64,000 nucleotides of DNA from Nitrospirota bacterium (GTDB taxonomy: Bacteria > UBA2233), in NCBI GenBank assembly GCA_011620345.1, contig WOZJ01000057.1:171925-235924 (forward strand), given 5' to 3'. Below are positions 8,616 to 15,575 of the stretch, in pieces; position 1 is the stretch's first letter; each line of letters starts with the position of its first letter. The position numbers were made by a program, and so were the translations under genes. The notes beneath the pieces are model-generated. The model was not told the origin of the DNA. It saw only the letters and a program-made list of their open reading frames with translations, and made no database searches.

Positions 8616-9371
8616 GTGACCGAACGAAAAATGGCCTTTGTGCAACGCTTGTCTTGGGTGCGAATCATCGAGCACTGGGTGAATGCTTCCGTGTTCATCC
8701 TTCTTGTCGTTACAGGGCTTTCCCAAAAGTTCTATACGTTCGAGCTGTCCCAGCGCTTGATCCTGTTTTTTGGCGGCATTGATTCGACGCGCTTGATTCA
8801 TCGTGCCTGCGGGGTGCTGTTTGCCGCCGTTTTGGTTCTCCACATGACCGTCGCGGTTGTAGGGGTCGTGCTGAAGCGTTGGCAGCCGACGATGCTCATC
8901 AACAAAAAAGACTTCTTTGACGCCATAGACAACCTAAGGTACTACTTTGGGCTTTCCGATCACCCGGCAGCTTGCGACCGTTATGATTACAAGCAGAAGT
9001 TCGAATACTGGGGAGTGGTCATGGGAGGTATTGTCATGGTGGCTACGGGGTTTGTCCTTTGGTTTCCGACGGTGGCGACGTATCTGCTACCCGGAGAGCT
9101 AGTGGCCGTATCGAAGGCCATCCACACGAACGAGGCTATGCTTGCCTTCCTGATCATCTCCATCTGGCATATCTACAACGCCGTCTTTTCCCCGGAGGTG
9201 TTTCCTTTAGATACGGTGATCTTTACGGGGAAGATTTCGAGGGAGCGCATGATGCACGAGCACCCTCTAGAGCTTGCAAGGCTCGAGGGAAAAAGCTTAG
9301 AAGAGCTCCTTCAAGAAAAAGAGGGCTTTTCTCATGCATCCAGCCCTTTAAAGCCCCCTCCGAACGACTAA
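8616..9371 (+). CDS. Cytochrome b subunit (HydB/b561-type) of the split quinol oxidoreductase
   Basis: A 251-residue integral membrane di-haem cytochrome b. Membrane helices carry histidines suited to haem b ligation (IIEHWV, LIHRACG, VLHMTV, AIHTNEA, IWHIYN). The segment FPLDTVIFTG near the end is shared with the b domain of the fused protein at 3206. It should oxidise quinol and pass electrons to the 13-haem protein encoded 14 bases upstream. I chose GTG 8616, eight bases after AAGGG; GTG 8607 is in frame but overlaps that site. The C-terminal tail of about 40 residues is polar and cytoplasmic. Confidence 0.83.
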   Translation: MTERKMAFVQRLSWVRIIEHWVNASVFILLVVTGLSQKFYTFELSQRLILFFGGIDSTRLIHRACGVLFAAVLVLHMTVAVVGVVLKRWQPTMLINKKDFFDAIDNLRYYFGLSDHPAACDRYDYKQKFEYWGVVMGGIVMVATGFVLWFPTVATYLLPGELVAVSKAIHTNEAMLAFLIISIWHIYNAVFSPEVFPLDTVIFTGKISRERMMHEHPLELARLEGKSLEELLQEKEGFSHASSPLKPPPND

Positions 9372-9387
9372 CCCAAACAGGCCACGC

Positions 9388-11175
9388 GTGCACCTCCCCC
9401 AATTAACTCGCCGCATCCTCCTGCTCGTTATCGCAAGCCTTCTGCCGCTCGTTCTGGGCTATGCCCTGATCCTTGCCGCTTCGGTCCGGTATGGCAATCA
9501 AGGTGCGCTACGATTTACGCAGACCAGGGCAAGGATTCTTTCCGAATCGGTTAAGCTCCATTTGGAGAAAAACCTCGTTTGGCTCTCGGACATCGCGCTC
9601 GGTCTTTCTTTTGGCGAGCCCGCCAAGGAGACCCTTAGACAGTCAAACCCCTACTCGTTGCTCCGTCATGGGTTGATCGTCACCGATCTAGAGGGGAACG
9701 TCAGGGCCTCATGGCCGGAAACAAGCATTCGCAAGCTTGCCCCGGAAGTGCTGGCTAGGTTGAAGGAGGAAGGTTCCCCGAGCAGACCTTTCGTATCCGG
9801 CCTCGTGGCCAAAGAGCCCTCGGGCCGAACCACAGGCTTTATGCTCGCGCCGGTACGCGAGAGCGCCGGCAAGATTAAGGGTTGGGTGGGAGGAGAGTTG
9901 GACTTCCAAGACCCTGTTTTCGTTCGGCTTCTTGAAGCAGGCAGAGAGCCTTCAGACAACTTCGTCGCAATTTTAGACGATGCCGGTCGGGCTTTTGCGT
10001 TTATAGGAGACTCTAGGGCCTTTCTCGTTAAAGGGCATGCTGGACTGATTAACCAGGCCCGCTACGATGAGAGCCCTCGGACTGTTCGCTGCAAAGGGTG
10101 TCACAAGAAAGGCGCTCGTGGGGGCGTGTTGGCCGTTGCTTCCGTTACGCTCGCCCCTTGGTGCGTCGCGATCTTAACCGTACCGAATGGTCCATCGGGT
10201 TCTCCGCTTGGCCTGTGGAAGGCCTTTGGGCTTTTGGGATTGGGATTGTCGCTGGGTGGACTTATTCTTGGCGTGGGGATGTCCCGCTCGATTCTTCAGC
10301 CTATACGCTCACTGATCGAAGGGGCAAAAAGGATCGGGGACGGTGATCTCTCCATCCCCGTCCCCATCCAAGGAAGCGACGAGATTACGGTTTTGGCGGA
10401 AGGATTGGAGCAAACCCGGCTTAGGCTCCTCGAGTCGTTTCTAACGATCCAACGGGTTAATGAAGAGCTCGAGGCCAAGGTTCAAGAGAGGACCATGCAG
10501 GTGCAGTCGCTCTTAAGGAAGGTCATCGGCTCCCAAGAGGAGGAGCGGAAGCGAATTGCACGCGAGTTACACGACGTAGTCTTGCAGGACATCGCCGCAT
10601 TTTTGATGAAGCTAGACGTGCTCGCGTTGAGCGAGCGCAAGGATCAAGGACGAATCGAGAAGATGCGCGGGCTTTTGACCAAAGCGATGGAGGATATTCG
10701 TGCCATCATTCAGGGCTTGCGTCCGAGTATTCTTGATGATTTGGGGTTGGATGAGGCCCTAAGGTGGGTTGTGGACCGAAGGTTTCAGGATCAGGAATGC
10801 GAGGTCTCGATTGAGGTCAAGGGCTATTCTAAGGGGCAGTTGGACTCAAACATAGAAACTGTTACGTTCCGGATTGCCCAAGAGGCCCTCACCAATGTCC
10901 TTAAGCATGCAAGAGCGAGCCGCGCTGTCCTCCGGCTGAGTTGTTCGAGTCGTAGGCTTACCCTTTTCGTTCATGATAACGGGGTAGGGTTCGCGGCCGC
11001 CGAGTACAAGAAAGAGGTCCGTACGACGGTCGGGTCGGGCATTGGGCTCCAGGGTATGGCAGAAAGGGCCTCGCTTGTCGGGGGGAGGCTCAAGATCCGG
11101 TCATCTCCGGGTAGAGGGTCCCATGTGCGGCTATTCATCCCTTTAGGGAGGTCAGTAGATGAAACAGCCGATTAG
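9388..11175 (+). CDS. NarL-family sensor histidine kinase with a c-type haem motif in its periplasmic domain
   Basis: A 595-residue membrane sensor. TM1 is near residues 9-32. A periplasmic domain (about 33-275, Cache-like in layout) follows and contains CKGCH at 235-239 close to its end. TM2 is near 277-299, then HAMP and a coiled-coil. A HisKA_3 dimerisation domain has phospho-acceptor His395 in RELHDVVLQ, and an HATPase domain has N-box TNVLKHA and G-box GSGIGLQGM. The haem motif suggests it senses redox state, oxygen or NO, or electron flow through the neighbouring cytochromes. It follows the cytochrome b gene by 16 bases and overlaps its response regulator by 17. The start is GTG 9388, with a weak ribosome site. 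Confidence 0.88.
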   Translation: MHLPQLTRRILLLVIASLLPLVLGYALILAASVRYGNQGALRFTQTRARILSESVKLHLEKNLVWLSDIALGLSFGEPAKETLRQSNPYSLLRHGLIVTDLEGNVRASWPETSIRKLAPEVLARLKEEGSPSRPFVSGLVAKEPSGRTTGFMLAPVRESAGKIKGWVGGELDFQDPVFVRLLEAGREPSDNFVAILDDAGRAFAFIGDSRAFLVKGHAGLINQARYDESPRTVRCKGCHKKGARGGVLAVASVTLAPWCVAILTVPNGPSGSPLGLWKAFGLLGLGLSLGGLILGVGMSRSILQPIRSLIEGAKRIGDGDLSIPVPIQGSDEITVLAEGLEQTRLRLLESFLTIQRVNEELEAKVQERTMQVQSLLRKVIGSQEEERKRIARELHDVVLQDIAAFLMKLDVLALSERKDQGRIEKMRGLLTKAMEDIRAIIQGLRPSILDDLGLDEALRWVVDRRFQDQECEVSIEVKGYSKGQLDSNIETVTFRIAQEALTNVLKHARASRAVLRLSCSSRRLTLFVHDNGVGFAAAEYKKEVRTTVGSGIGLQGMAERASLVGGRLKIRSSPGRGSHVRLFIPLGRSVDETAD

Positions 11176-11818
11176 GGTTTTAATCGTGGACGATCATGCA
11201 CTCTTACGTGAGGGCATTGCGGCCATCCTTCAGACGGCCGAGGACATCCGAGTTGTGGGCGAGGCGGCTGACGGGCTTGAAGCGATTAAAAAGGTTGAAG
11301 TGTTGCACCCCTCGATCGTTCTTATGGACATAGCCATGCCCGGGCTTGGCGGGCTCGAGGCGACGCTAGAGATTAAAAAACTGTTCCCGGGGGTTCGGGT
11401 GCTCGTGCTTACCCAGTACGACGACAAAGAGTACGTTGACAGGTTTCTCAAGGCAGGCGCTTCTGGTTTTATCCTTAAGCGTGCGCTGGGTAGGGAGCTC
11501 ATCGATGCGGTTCGGTCCGTCGATAAGGATGAGGTTTATCTCCATCCAGCAATCGTCAAGGACGTAGTCGAAGGATATTTAACGAAGGACAAGCCCGCTG
11601 CTTCTCCCTATGACAGGCTTACAGATAGGGAGAAACAAGTCCTCAAATTGCTTGCAGAGGGGCATACTCACAAAGAAGCGGCGAGCCTGCTGGGAATTGG
11701 CGTGAAAACCGTTATTACCCACCAGGCTCACCTCCAAGAAAAGCTTGGGCTCTCTAGCCGTTCCGAACTGATCCGGTTCGCCATCCAGCAAAAAATCATC
11801 CGAATCGACACTCCGTAA
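11159..11818 (+). CDS. NarL/LuxR-family response regulator
   Basis: A 219-residue two-component regulator. The receiver domain occupies about residues 1-120, with acidic pocket VDDH, phospho-acceptor Asp57 in LMDIAMPG and a conserved TQYDD and K segment. A LuxR-type helix-turn-helix follows (LTDREKQVLKLLAEG to the end). It is the cognate partner of the overlapping haem-kinase gene; ATG 11159 is preceded by AGGGAGGT inside the kinase 3' end. Its DNA targets are not visible. Adjacency suggests the small secreted proteins at 11,870-13,720 and the upstream cytochrome operon. Confidence 0.92.
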   Translation: MKQPIRVLIVDDHALLREGIAAILQTAEDIRVVGEAADGLEAIKKVEVLHPSIVLMDIAMPGLGGLEATLEIKKLFPGVRVLVLTQYDDKEYVDRFLKAGASGFILKRALGRELIDAVRSVDKDEVYLHPAIVKDVVEGYLTKDKPAASPYDRLTDREKQVLKLLAEGHTHKEAASLLGIGVKTVITHQAHLQEKLGLSSRSELIRFAIQQKIIRIDTP

Positions 11819-11871
11819 TTAGCCTTCCGGGCACGAGCCCAAAGCCCTCACGTCTCTCGATCGCTCCTTCC

Positions 11872-12060
11872 TTACTGAACCTTCGGCGCTGTGGGAGCTC
11901 CGCTCTTGGGCGGACACTTGGCAATTTTGTCATCACCATGGCATTTCATCCCGCACCCGGGCTTGGCATTCCCACACATGTTGGGCTTTGCCAGAAGGGG
12001 AGCGCTAAGAATGCAGAGCGCCACGAATGCCGAGGATAAACAAAGGGCTGCGCGCTTCAT
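11872..12060 (-). CDS. Small secreted four-cysteine CX3CH protein (paralogue A)
   Basis: A 62-residue precursor: a 24-residue Sec signal ending ..LLA, then a mature peptide of about 38 residues with the pattern MCxxAKPGCxxxCHGDDK and KCPPK. It has four cysteines and one CX3CH site (CGMKCH). ATG 12060 has a very strong AGGAGGT eight bases upstream. The last 24 residues (CHGDDK onward) are identical to paralogue E at 13,526-13,714. A longer frame from 12,153 is unlikely because it has no ribosome site. The site could covalently bind haem c, or the four cysteines could bind a metal or Fe-S cluster. No family recognised. Confidence 0.78.
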   Translation of the reverse strand: MKRAALCLSSAFVALCILSAPLLAKPNMCGNAKPGCGMKCHGDDKIAKCPPKSGAPTAPKVQ

Positions 12061-12133
12061 GCAATACCTCCTTTTTTGGTTGTGTTGTTGACCTCCAAGA
12101 ATAACTTCCACCGCCATTTCTCTTTTTTCAAGG

Positions 12134-12162
12134 AGTATACCAAGAATAGTCACAAAAGTGAA
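12134..12162 (-). promoter_or_regulatory. Putative promoter of paralogue A
   Basis: On the minus strand, TTCACT (12162-12157) and an extended -10 TTGGTATACT (TATACT at 12139-12134) are spaced by 17 bases. The leader to ATG 12060 is about 67 bases. The same TTGGTATACT box precedes paralogue E and the trehalose gene. Confidence 0.5.
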
Positions 12163-12264
12163 GGGCCTTTTATGCCATTAGGAAAGAAACCATGAAACTA
12201 TACCATAAGGATCTAATGAGGATATATTGTACATTCCATGCGAACAAATCATATTATTGCAGGG

Positions 12265-12293
12265 TTGCATTCTCGTTATTTTTGCTTTAAAAT
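12265..12293 (+). promoter_or_regulatory. Sigma-70 promoter of the small-cytochrome operon
   Basis: TTGCAT at 12265-12270 and TAAAAT at 12288-12293 are separated by exactly 17 bases, in an AT-rich stretch. The predicted start near 12,300 leaves a leader of about 34 bases before ATG 12334. Confidence 0.6.
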
Positions 12294-12333
12294 TCCATTG
12301 AGTTCAACATTCAACCCCAAAAGGAGGGAGCCT

Positions 12334-12567
12334 ATGAAAAAGCTCGCGTTTCTTACGGCTGCGGGGTATTTCGCCCTTGCATTTCTCTTTGCACCCGGTG
12401 TGTGGGCAAGGTCCAGCATGTGTGGGCAGGCAAAGCCCGGGTGTGGGGGGAGTTGCCACGGCGACGACAAGGTGCAGAAGTGCCCCAAAAAGAAATCTGG
12501 TGCTCTACAGCAATTCTTCGGCCTGGATGGCTTGGAGTCTGGCTTGAGTAAGAGCTTGCTTCAATAA
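12334..12567 (+). CDS. Small secreted CX3CH protein (paralogue B)
   Basis: A 77-residue precursor with a Sec signal ending GVWA, then MCGQAKPGCGGSCHGDDK and KCPKK. This is the same four-cysteine motif as paralogues A and E but with a longer tail (FFGLDGLESGL...). The CX3CH is CGGSCH. ATG 12334 is preceded by AGGAGGGAG; the frame is open further upstream but lacks a ribosome site there. It is the first gene of a four-gene run that ends at a strong terminator. Function unknown; candidate monohaem cytochrome or metal-binding peptide. Confidence 0.8.
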   Translation: MKKLAFLTAAGYFALAFLFAPGVWARSSMCGQAKPGCGGSCHGDDKVQKCPKKKSGALQQFFGLDGLESGLSKSLLQ

Positions 12568-12590
12568 CCCAACAAAAGAAGGAGGTTGCG

Positions 12591-12782
12591 ATGAAACGCC
12601 TTCAGATTGGAATCCTAAGCATTGCCGTACTCTGCGGCTTCGGGATGTTTTTGGGCTCGCAGGCCTTTGCTTCAGGCGGGCTGACGGTTACCGGGTGTCC
12701 TTGCCATGGGGCCATGAAAACTCAGGTTCAGCAGCCGAGCATGGATGGCCTGCTCAAGGCTCTCCTTGGAAACGCCAAGTAG
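12591..12782 (+). CDS. Small secreted CXCH protein (C)
   Basis: A 63-residue precursor with signal peptide (cleavage near QAFA-S) and a mature part of about 36 residues. Its only cysteines form GCPCHG, a C-X-CH arrangement shorter than a standard haem site. The tail is LLKALLGNAK, nearly the same as the tail of the next protein (LLKALLGQAQ). ATG 12591 follows GAAGGAGG, 23 bases after the previous stop. Unknown family. If haem is attached, the one-residue spacing would be exceptional; alternatively the histidine and thiols bind a metal. Confidence 0.75.
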   Translation: MKRLQIGILSIAVLCGFGMFLGSQAFASGGLTVTGCPCHGAMKTQVQQPSMDGLLKALLGNAK

Positions 12783-12813
12783 CGGGAAATAAACCATAAA
12801 GGGAGGAGACGGC

Positions 12814-13095
12814 ATGTCGAGCAAAAAGGCTATTGCAATAGGAGTAATGGCGGGCCTGATGGGGAGTGCGGCGTTAGCTAGCAACGCGTTTGCCATTGCG
12901 CAGACCGGGCTTCTGGGTACGCTCTCCGGTCCACTCATGCAACCTTTGGTTGCCTGGGGTTGTGCACACACTTGCCACGAGAGCGAGGTTTTCCCGGATG
13001 TCGTTGCCCATAACGCTGGCCTTTTGAAGGCCCCGGTCAGCGGCCAGGCCTCTCAAGAAGCTCTCCTAAAAGCGCTTCTTGGGCAAGCACAATAA
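12814..13095 (+). CDS. Small secreted CX3CH protein (D)
   Basis: A 93-residue precursor with signal peptide (cleavage near NAFA). A hydrophobic stretch follows (TGLLGTLSGPLMQPLVAW), then the only cysteines in CAHTCH (CX3CH), then a tail rich in Ala and Leu ending LLKALLGQAQ. The shared tail with protein C suggests a common docking or assembly helix. ATG 12814 follows GGGAGGAG, 31 bases after the previous stop. A single haem c with histidine and perhaps another histidine (VVAHNAG) or methionine as axial ligands is plausible. No family recognised. Confidence 0.75.
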   Translation: MSSKKAIAIGVMAGLMGSAALASNAFAIAQTGLLGTLSGPLMQPLVAWGCAHTCHESEVFPDVVAHNAGLLKAPVSGQASQEALLKALLGQAQ

Positions 13096-13120
13096 ATACA
13101 AACCAAGAAGGGGTAGGAGC

Positions 13121-13405
13121 ATGAAAAAGCTTGGACGTTTATCCATTGCCGGTATTTTAGGAGTAGGGCTAATGGCCACTCCTTTGTGGGCTTCGGGAAC
13201 GGTAAGGCCGTTGCAGTCCGTAGGTAACATCTGCGGGCTCTACATGTGTCATCCGATGATTGAATCCGTAACCTCATTGGGAGGAAACGTTTTGGGTTCT
13301 ATGGGACTTTTCTCCATGCTCGAAAACTGGGAAACAGTCGGCATGGGCTCGCCCTACTACAAGGCAGACGTCCAGCGAACGTTGCGCTATAGCCCAGAGC
13401 GTTAG
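13121..13405 (+). CDS. Small secreted CX4CH protein (F)
   Basis: A 94-residue precursor with signal peptide (cleavage near LWA-S) and the only two cysteines in CGLYMCH (CX4CH). The mature part is rich in Gly, Ser and Met (several Met residues could serve as axial ligand) and ends in a basic, polar tail. CX4CH haem sites are known in some cytochromes c3. ATG 13121 follows GGGGTAGGAG, 25 bases after protein D. It is the last gene of the small-protein operon, ahead of the terminator at 13441. No family recognised. Confidence 0.75.
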   Translation: MKKLGRLSIAGILGVGLMATPLWASGTVRPLQSVGNICGLYMCHPMIESVTSLGGNVLGSMGLFSMLENWETVGMGSPYYKADVQRTLRYSPER

Positions 13406-13440
13406 CCCTGTTTGAGCAAGGCGTTGTTTGCTCTAAGCCA

Positions 13441-13478
13441 ATCAAGCCCTGGCCTTTAAAGGCCAGGGCTTGATTTTT
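13441..13478 (+). terminator. Rho-independent terminator of the small-cytochrome operon
   Basis: A perfect inverted repeat with 17-base arms (ATCAAGCCCTGGCCTTT and its complement) is followed directly by TTTT. It lies 35 bases after the stop of protein F. Confidence 0.88.
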
Positions 13479-13525
13479 AAGGGGTAAAGCTCCGACAGGA
13501 TAAATTACTTACCCTGTCGTCCTTA

Positions 13526-13714
13526 CTACTGAACCTTCGGCGCTGTGGGAGCTCCACTCTTGGGCGGGCACTTGGCAATTTTGTCATCACCGTGGCATTT
13601 CCCGGCGCATCCAGGCTTGGCTTGCGGACACATGGCAGGGCGGGCCATCAAGGGGGCGGTGAAAATCCCTAGCGCAACGAGCGCCGCGGACACCCCAAAA
13701 ACTGTGCGCTTCAT
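13526..13714 (-). CDS. Small secreted four-cysteine CX3CH protein (paralogue E)
   Basis: A 62-residue near twin of paralogue A. The signal peptide differs at many positions, but the mature part is MCPQAKPGCAGKCHGDDK followed by exactly the same C-terminus. Over the last 73 coding bases the two genes differ at only three sites, all synonymous (AGC/AGT, TGT/TGC, CAT/CAC). ATG 13714 follows AAAGGAGGAGCTTT. It lies on the minus strand, facing the end of the plus-strand operon, so A and E flank the operon. Function as for A: possible haem c or metal binding. Confidence 0.78.
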   Translation of the reverse strand: MKRTVFGVSAALVALGIFTAPLMARPAMCPQAKPGCAGKCHGDDKIAKCPPKSGAPTAPKVQ

Positions 13715-14090
13715 AAAGCTCCTCCTTTTCGTTTGTGTTGCCGGCTTTCATTGAAGCCTTGCATGCTAAGCGCAACATGCGCTCCAAAGTATACCAAAAA
13801 AATTGAGAACATATACTCCATCAACGGCGCCCTTGCGTGTCTCGGGCTATGCATCCATCAGGAAGCCGTACTGCACCTGTCGGCAGGAGTCTTGGTATCG
13901 AGCATGCCAGGTATAGGCTTTGATCGTAGAGTCAGCCCTTAATGGATGGTATCGAAAGCGTTCATGGTGTGCTTTTACTCAGAAACTATGGCCACCGGAT
14001 GATCGTTTGCTGGGATTTTTTGGACGCTTCCCCTTCCCGTAGCCTTGGGATTGGACTATAGTAAAAGAAACAACTTGAGTGAGGCGTTTT
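13715..14090. other. Intergenic stretch with promoter of paralogue E
   Basis: This 376-base gap holds a minus-strand TTGGTATACT box (TATACT at 13793-13788) that fits the start of paralogue E. Its predicted leader contains short inverted repeats (AGCGCA/TGCGCT, GGCTT/AAGCC). Towards guaB there is TATAGT near 14057 with no good -35. I see no gene in it. Confidence 0.5.
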
Positions 14091-15572
14091 GTGGAGGGAA
14101 ACGAGAGGTATCCTGTAGCGCTTACCTTTGATGATATCTTGCTTCTGCCGGGAGAATCGGACTTTGTTCCTGCAGAAGCCGACGTGCGCACAAGGGTTTC
14201 CAGGGCTATTCCGCTCCATATCCCCGTCCTTTCGGCCGCGATGGATACCGTGACCGAGGCGGCAACGGCTATTGCGATGGCCAAGGAGGGTGGGCTTGGC
14301 ATTATCCACAGGAACATGCCGATCGATAGGCAGGCCAAGGAGGTGGAGCGGGTCAAAAAGTCCGAATCGTGGATGATCGTCGACCCGGTTACGCTCAAGC
14401 CTGAAGCAACACTCTTAGAGGCGATCGAGATCATGGACCGCCACAAGATCTCGGGTGTACCAGTGACCCGCTCCGGGAAGTTAGTGGGGATTCTTACCCA
14501 TAGAGACCTACGCTTTGTGCGCGACCTGGACCGTCCAGTCGATACAGCAATGACCAAGGATGTGGTTAGCGCCAACGAGGCTACCACGCTAGAGCAGGCG
14601 ATGGATATTCTACAGGCGCACAAAGTGGAAAAACTTCCCGTTGTAGACCCTCAGGGCAATTTAAAGGGCTTGATTACGGCCAAGGACATTCAAAAGGCGA
14701 AAGAGGCACCGTTTGCGCTAAAAGATGCATTCGGAAGGTTACGGGTGGGGGCGGCCGTAGGCGTGGGAGATATTGCCATCGAGAGGGCCCAGGCCGTGAT
14801 TAAGGCAGGTTGCGACATGGTTGCGATCGATACGGCGCATGGCCACTCCAAGGCCGTTCGCGATACCCTCATGCAAATCAAGCGCTCTTTCCCGAAAGTT
14901 CCAGTTCTTGCGGGTAACGTAGCGACGTCCGAAGGGGCGAGGTTTTTGATCGAGGCTGGCGCGGATGCGATCAAGGTGGGCGTAGGCCCTGGTTCGATTT
15001 GCACAACCCGTGTCATTGCGGGCGTTGGCGTCCCGCAGTTGAGCGCAGTGCTCGCGTGCGCGAAGGTAACGCGGGATGCAGGGGTGCCGCTGATCGCGGA
15101 CGGAGGGATCAAATACTCTGGCGATGTGATCAAGGCGTTGGCCGCGGGTGCAGACGCCGTAATGATTGGCAATTTGTTCGCCGGTACGGACGAAAGCCCC
15201 GGAGATTTAGTTCTTTATCGGGGAAGGGCCTACAAAGTCTACAGGGGAATGGGCTCGATCGAGGCCATGAAAGAAGGCTCGGCGGACAGGTATTTCCAGG
15301 CTTCAGGGCCATCCGATCAGGCCAAGTTTGTCCCAGAGGGGATTGAAGGGCGCGTTCCGCTTAGAGGGCCCCTCAAGTTTGTCCTTCAGCAGCTTGTGGG
15401 AGGGCTTAAATCTGGAATGGGCTACGTGGGGGCAAGGACGCTCGACGAGCTAAGGCGCAAAGCAAAAATGGTTCGTATTTCTCCCCAAGGGCTAAGGGAG
15501 AGCCACGTCCACGACGTGGTCGTCACGCGCGAGGCCCCGAACTACCCTCTTTCCGAATCAATGCTTGATTAG
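14091..15572 (+). CDS. guaB: Inosine-5'-monophosphate dehydrogenase
   Basis: Catalyses NAD-dependent oxidation of IMP to XMP, the first committed step to guanine nucleotides, in the cytoplasm. The start of the barrel ([11 protein letters not shown]) is followed by a tandem CBS pair at about residues 90-205. The catalytic loop is GPGSICTTR, with Cys304, and a flap segment follows. About 493 residues is the usual length. I prefer GTG 14091, six bases after TGAGG, over GTG 14079, which lacks a ribosome site. guaA follows after three bases, so the two are co-translated. Confidence 0.95.
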   Translation: MEGNERYPVALTFDDILLLPGESDFVPAEADVRTRVSRAIPLHIPVLSAAMDTVTEAATAIAMAKEGGLGIIHRNMPIDRQAKEVERVKKSESWMIVDPVTLKPEATLLEAIEIMDRHKISGVPVTRSGKLVGILTHRDLRFVRDLDRPVDTAMTKDVVSANEATTLEQAMDILQAHKVEKLPVVDPQGNLKGLITAKDIQKAKEAPFALKDAFGRLRVGAAVGVGDIAIERAQAVIKAGCDMVAIDTAHGHSKAVRDTLMQIKRSFPKVPVLAGNVATSEGARFLIEAGADAIKVGVGPGSICTTRVIAGVGVPQLSAVLACAKVTRDAGVPLIADGGIKYSGDVIKALAAGADAVMIGNLFAGTDESPGDLVLYRGRAYKVYRGMGSIEAMKEGSADRYFQASGPSDQAKFVPEGIEGRVPLRGPLKFVLQQLVGGLKSGMGYVGARTLDELRRKAKMVRISPQGLRESHVHDVVVTREAPNYPLSESMLD

Positions 15573-15575
15573 CCG

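Noticed and set aside
11891-12091. Plus-strand open frame over paralogue A, and its counterpart at 13545-13754
   Set aside because: Both mirror the minus-strand genes. The silent third-base changes and the AGGAGGT sites fit the minus-strand frame, so these are shadows.
12061-12333. Insertion-sequence origin of the A/E duplication
   Set aside because: No transposase gene, no terminal inverted repeats and no target-site duplication around either copy; simple gene duplication explains it.
12334-13405. Small peptides as RiPP (lasso, lanthipeptide) precursors
   Set aside because: They have Sec signal peptides and no modification enzyme, radical SAM or peptidase-transporter gene lies next to them; the CXnCH pattern beside cytochromes fits a cofactor site better.
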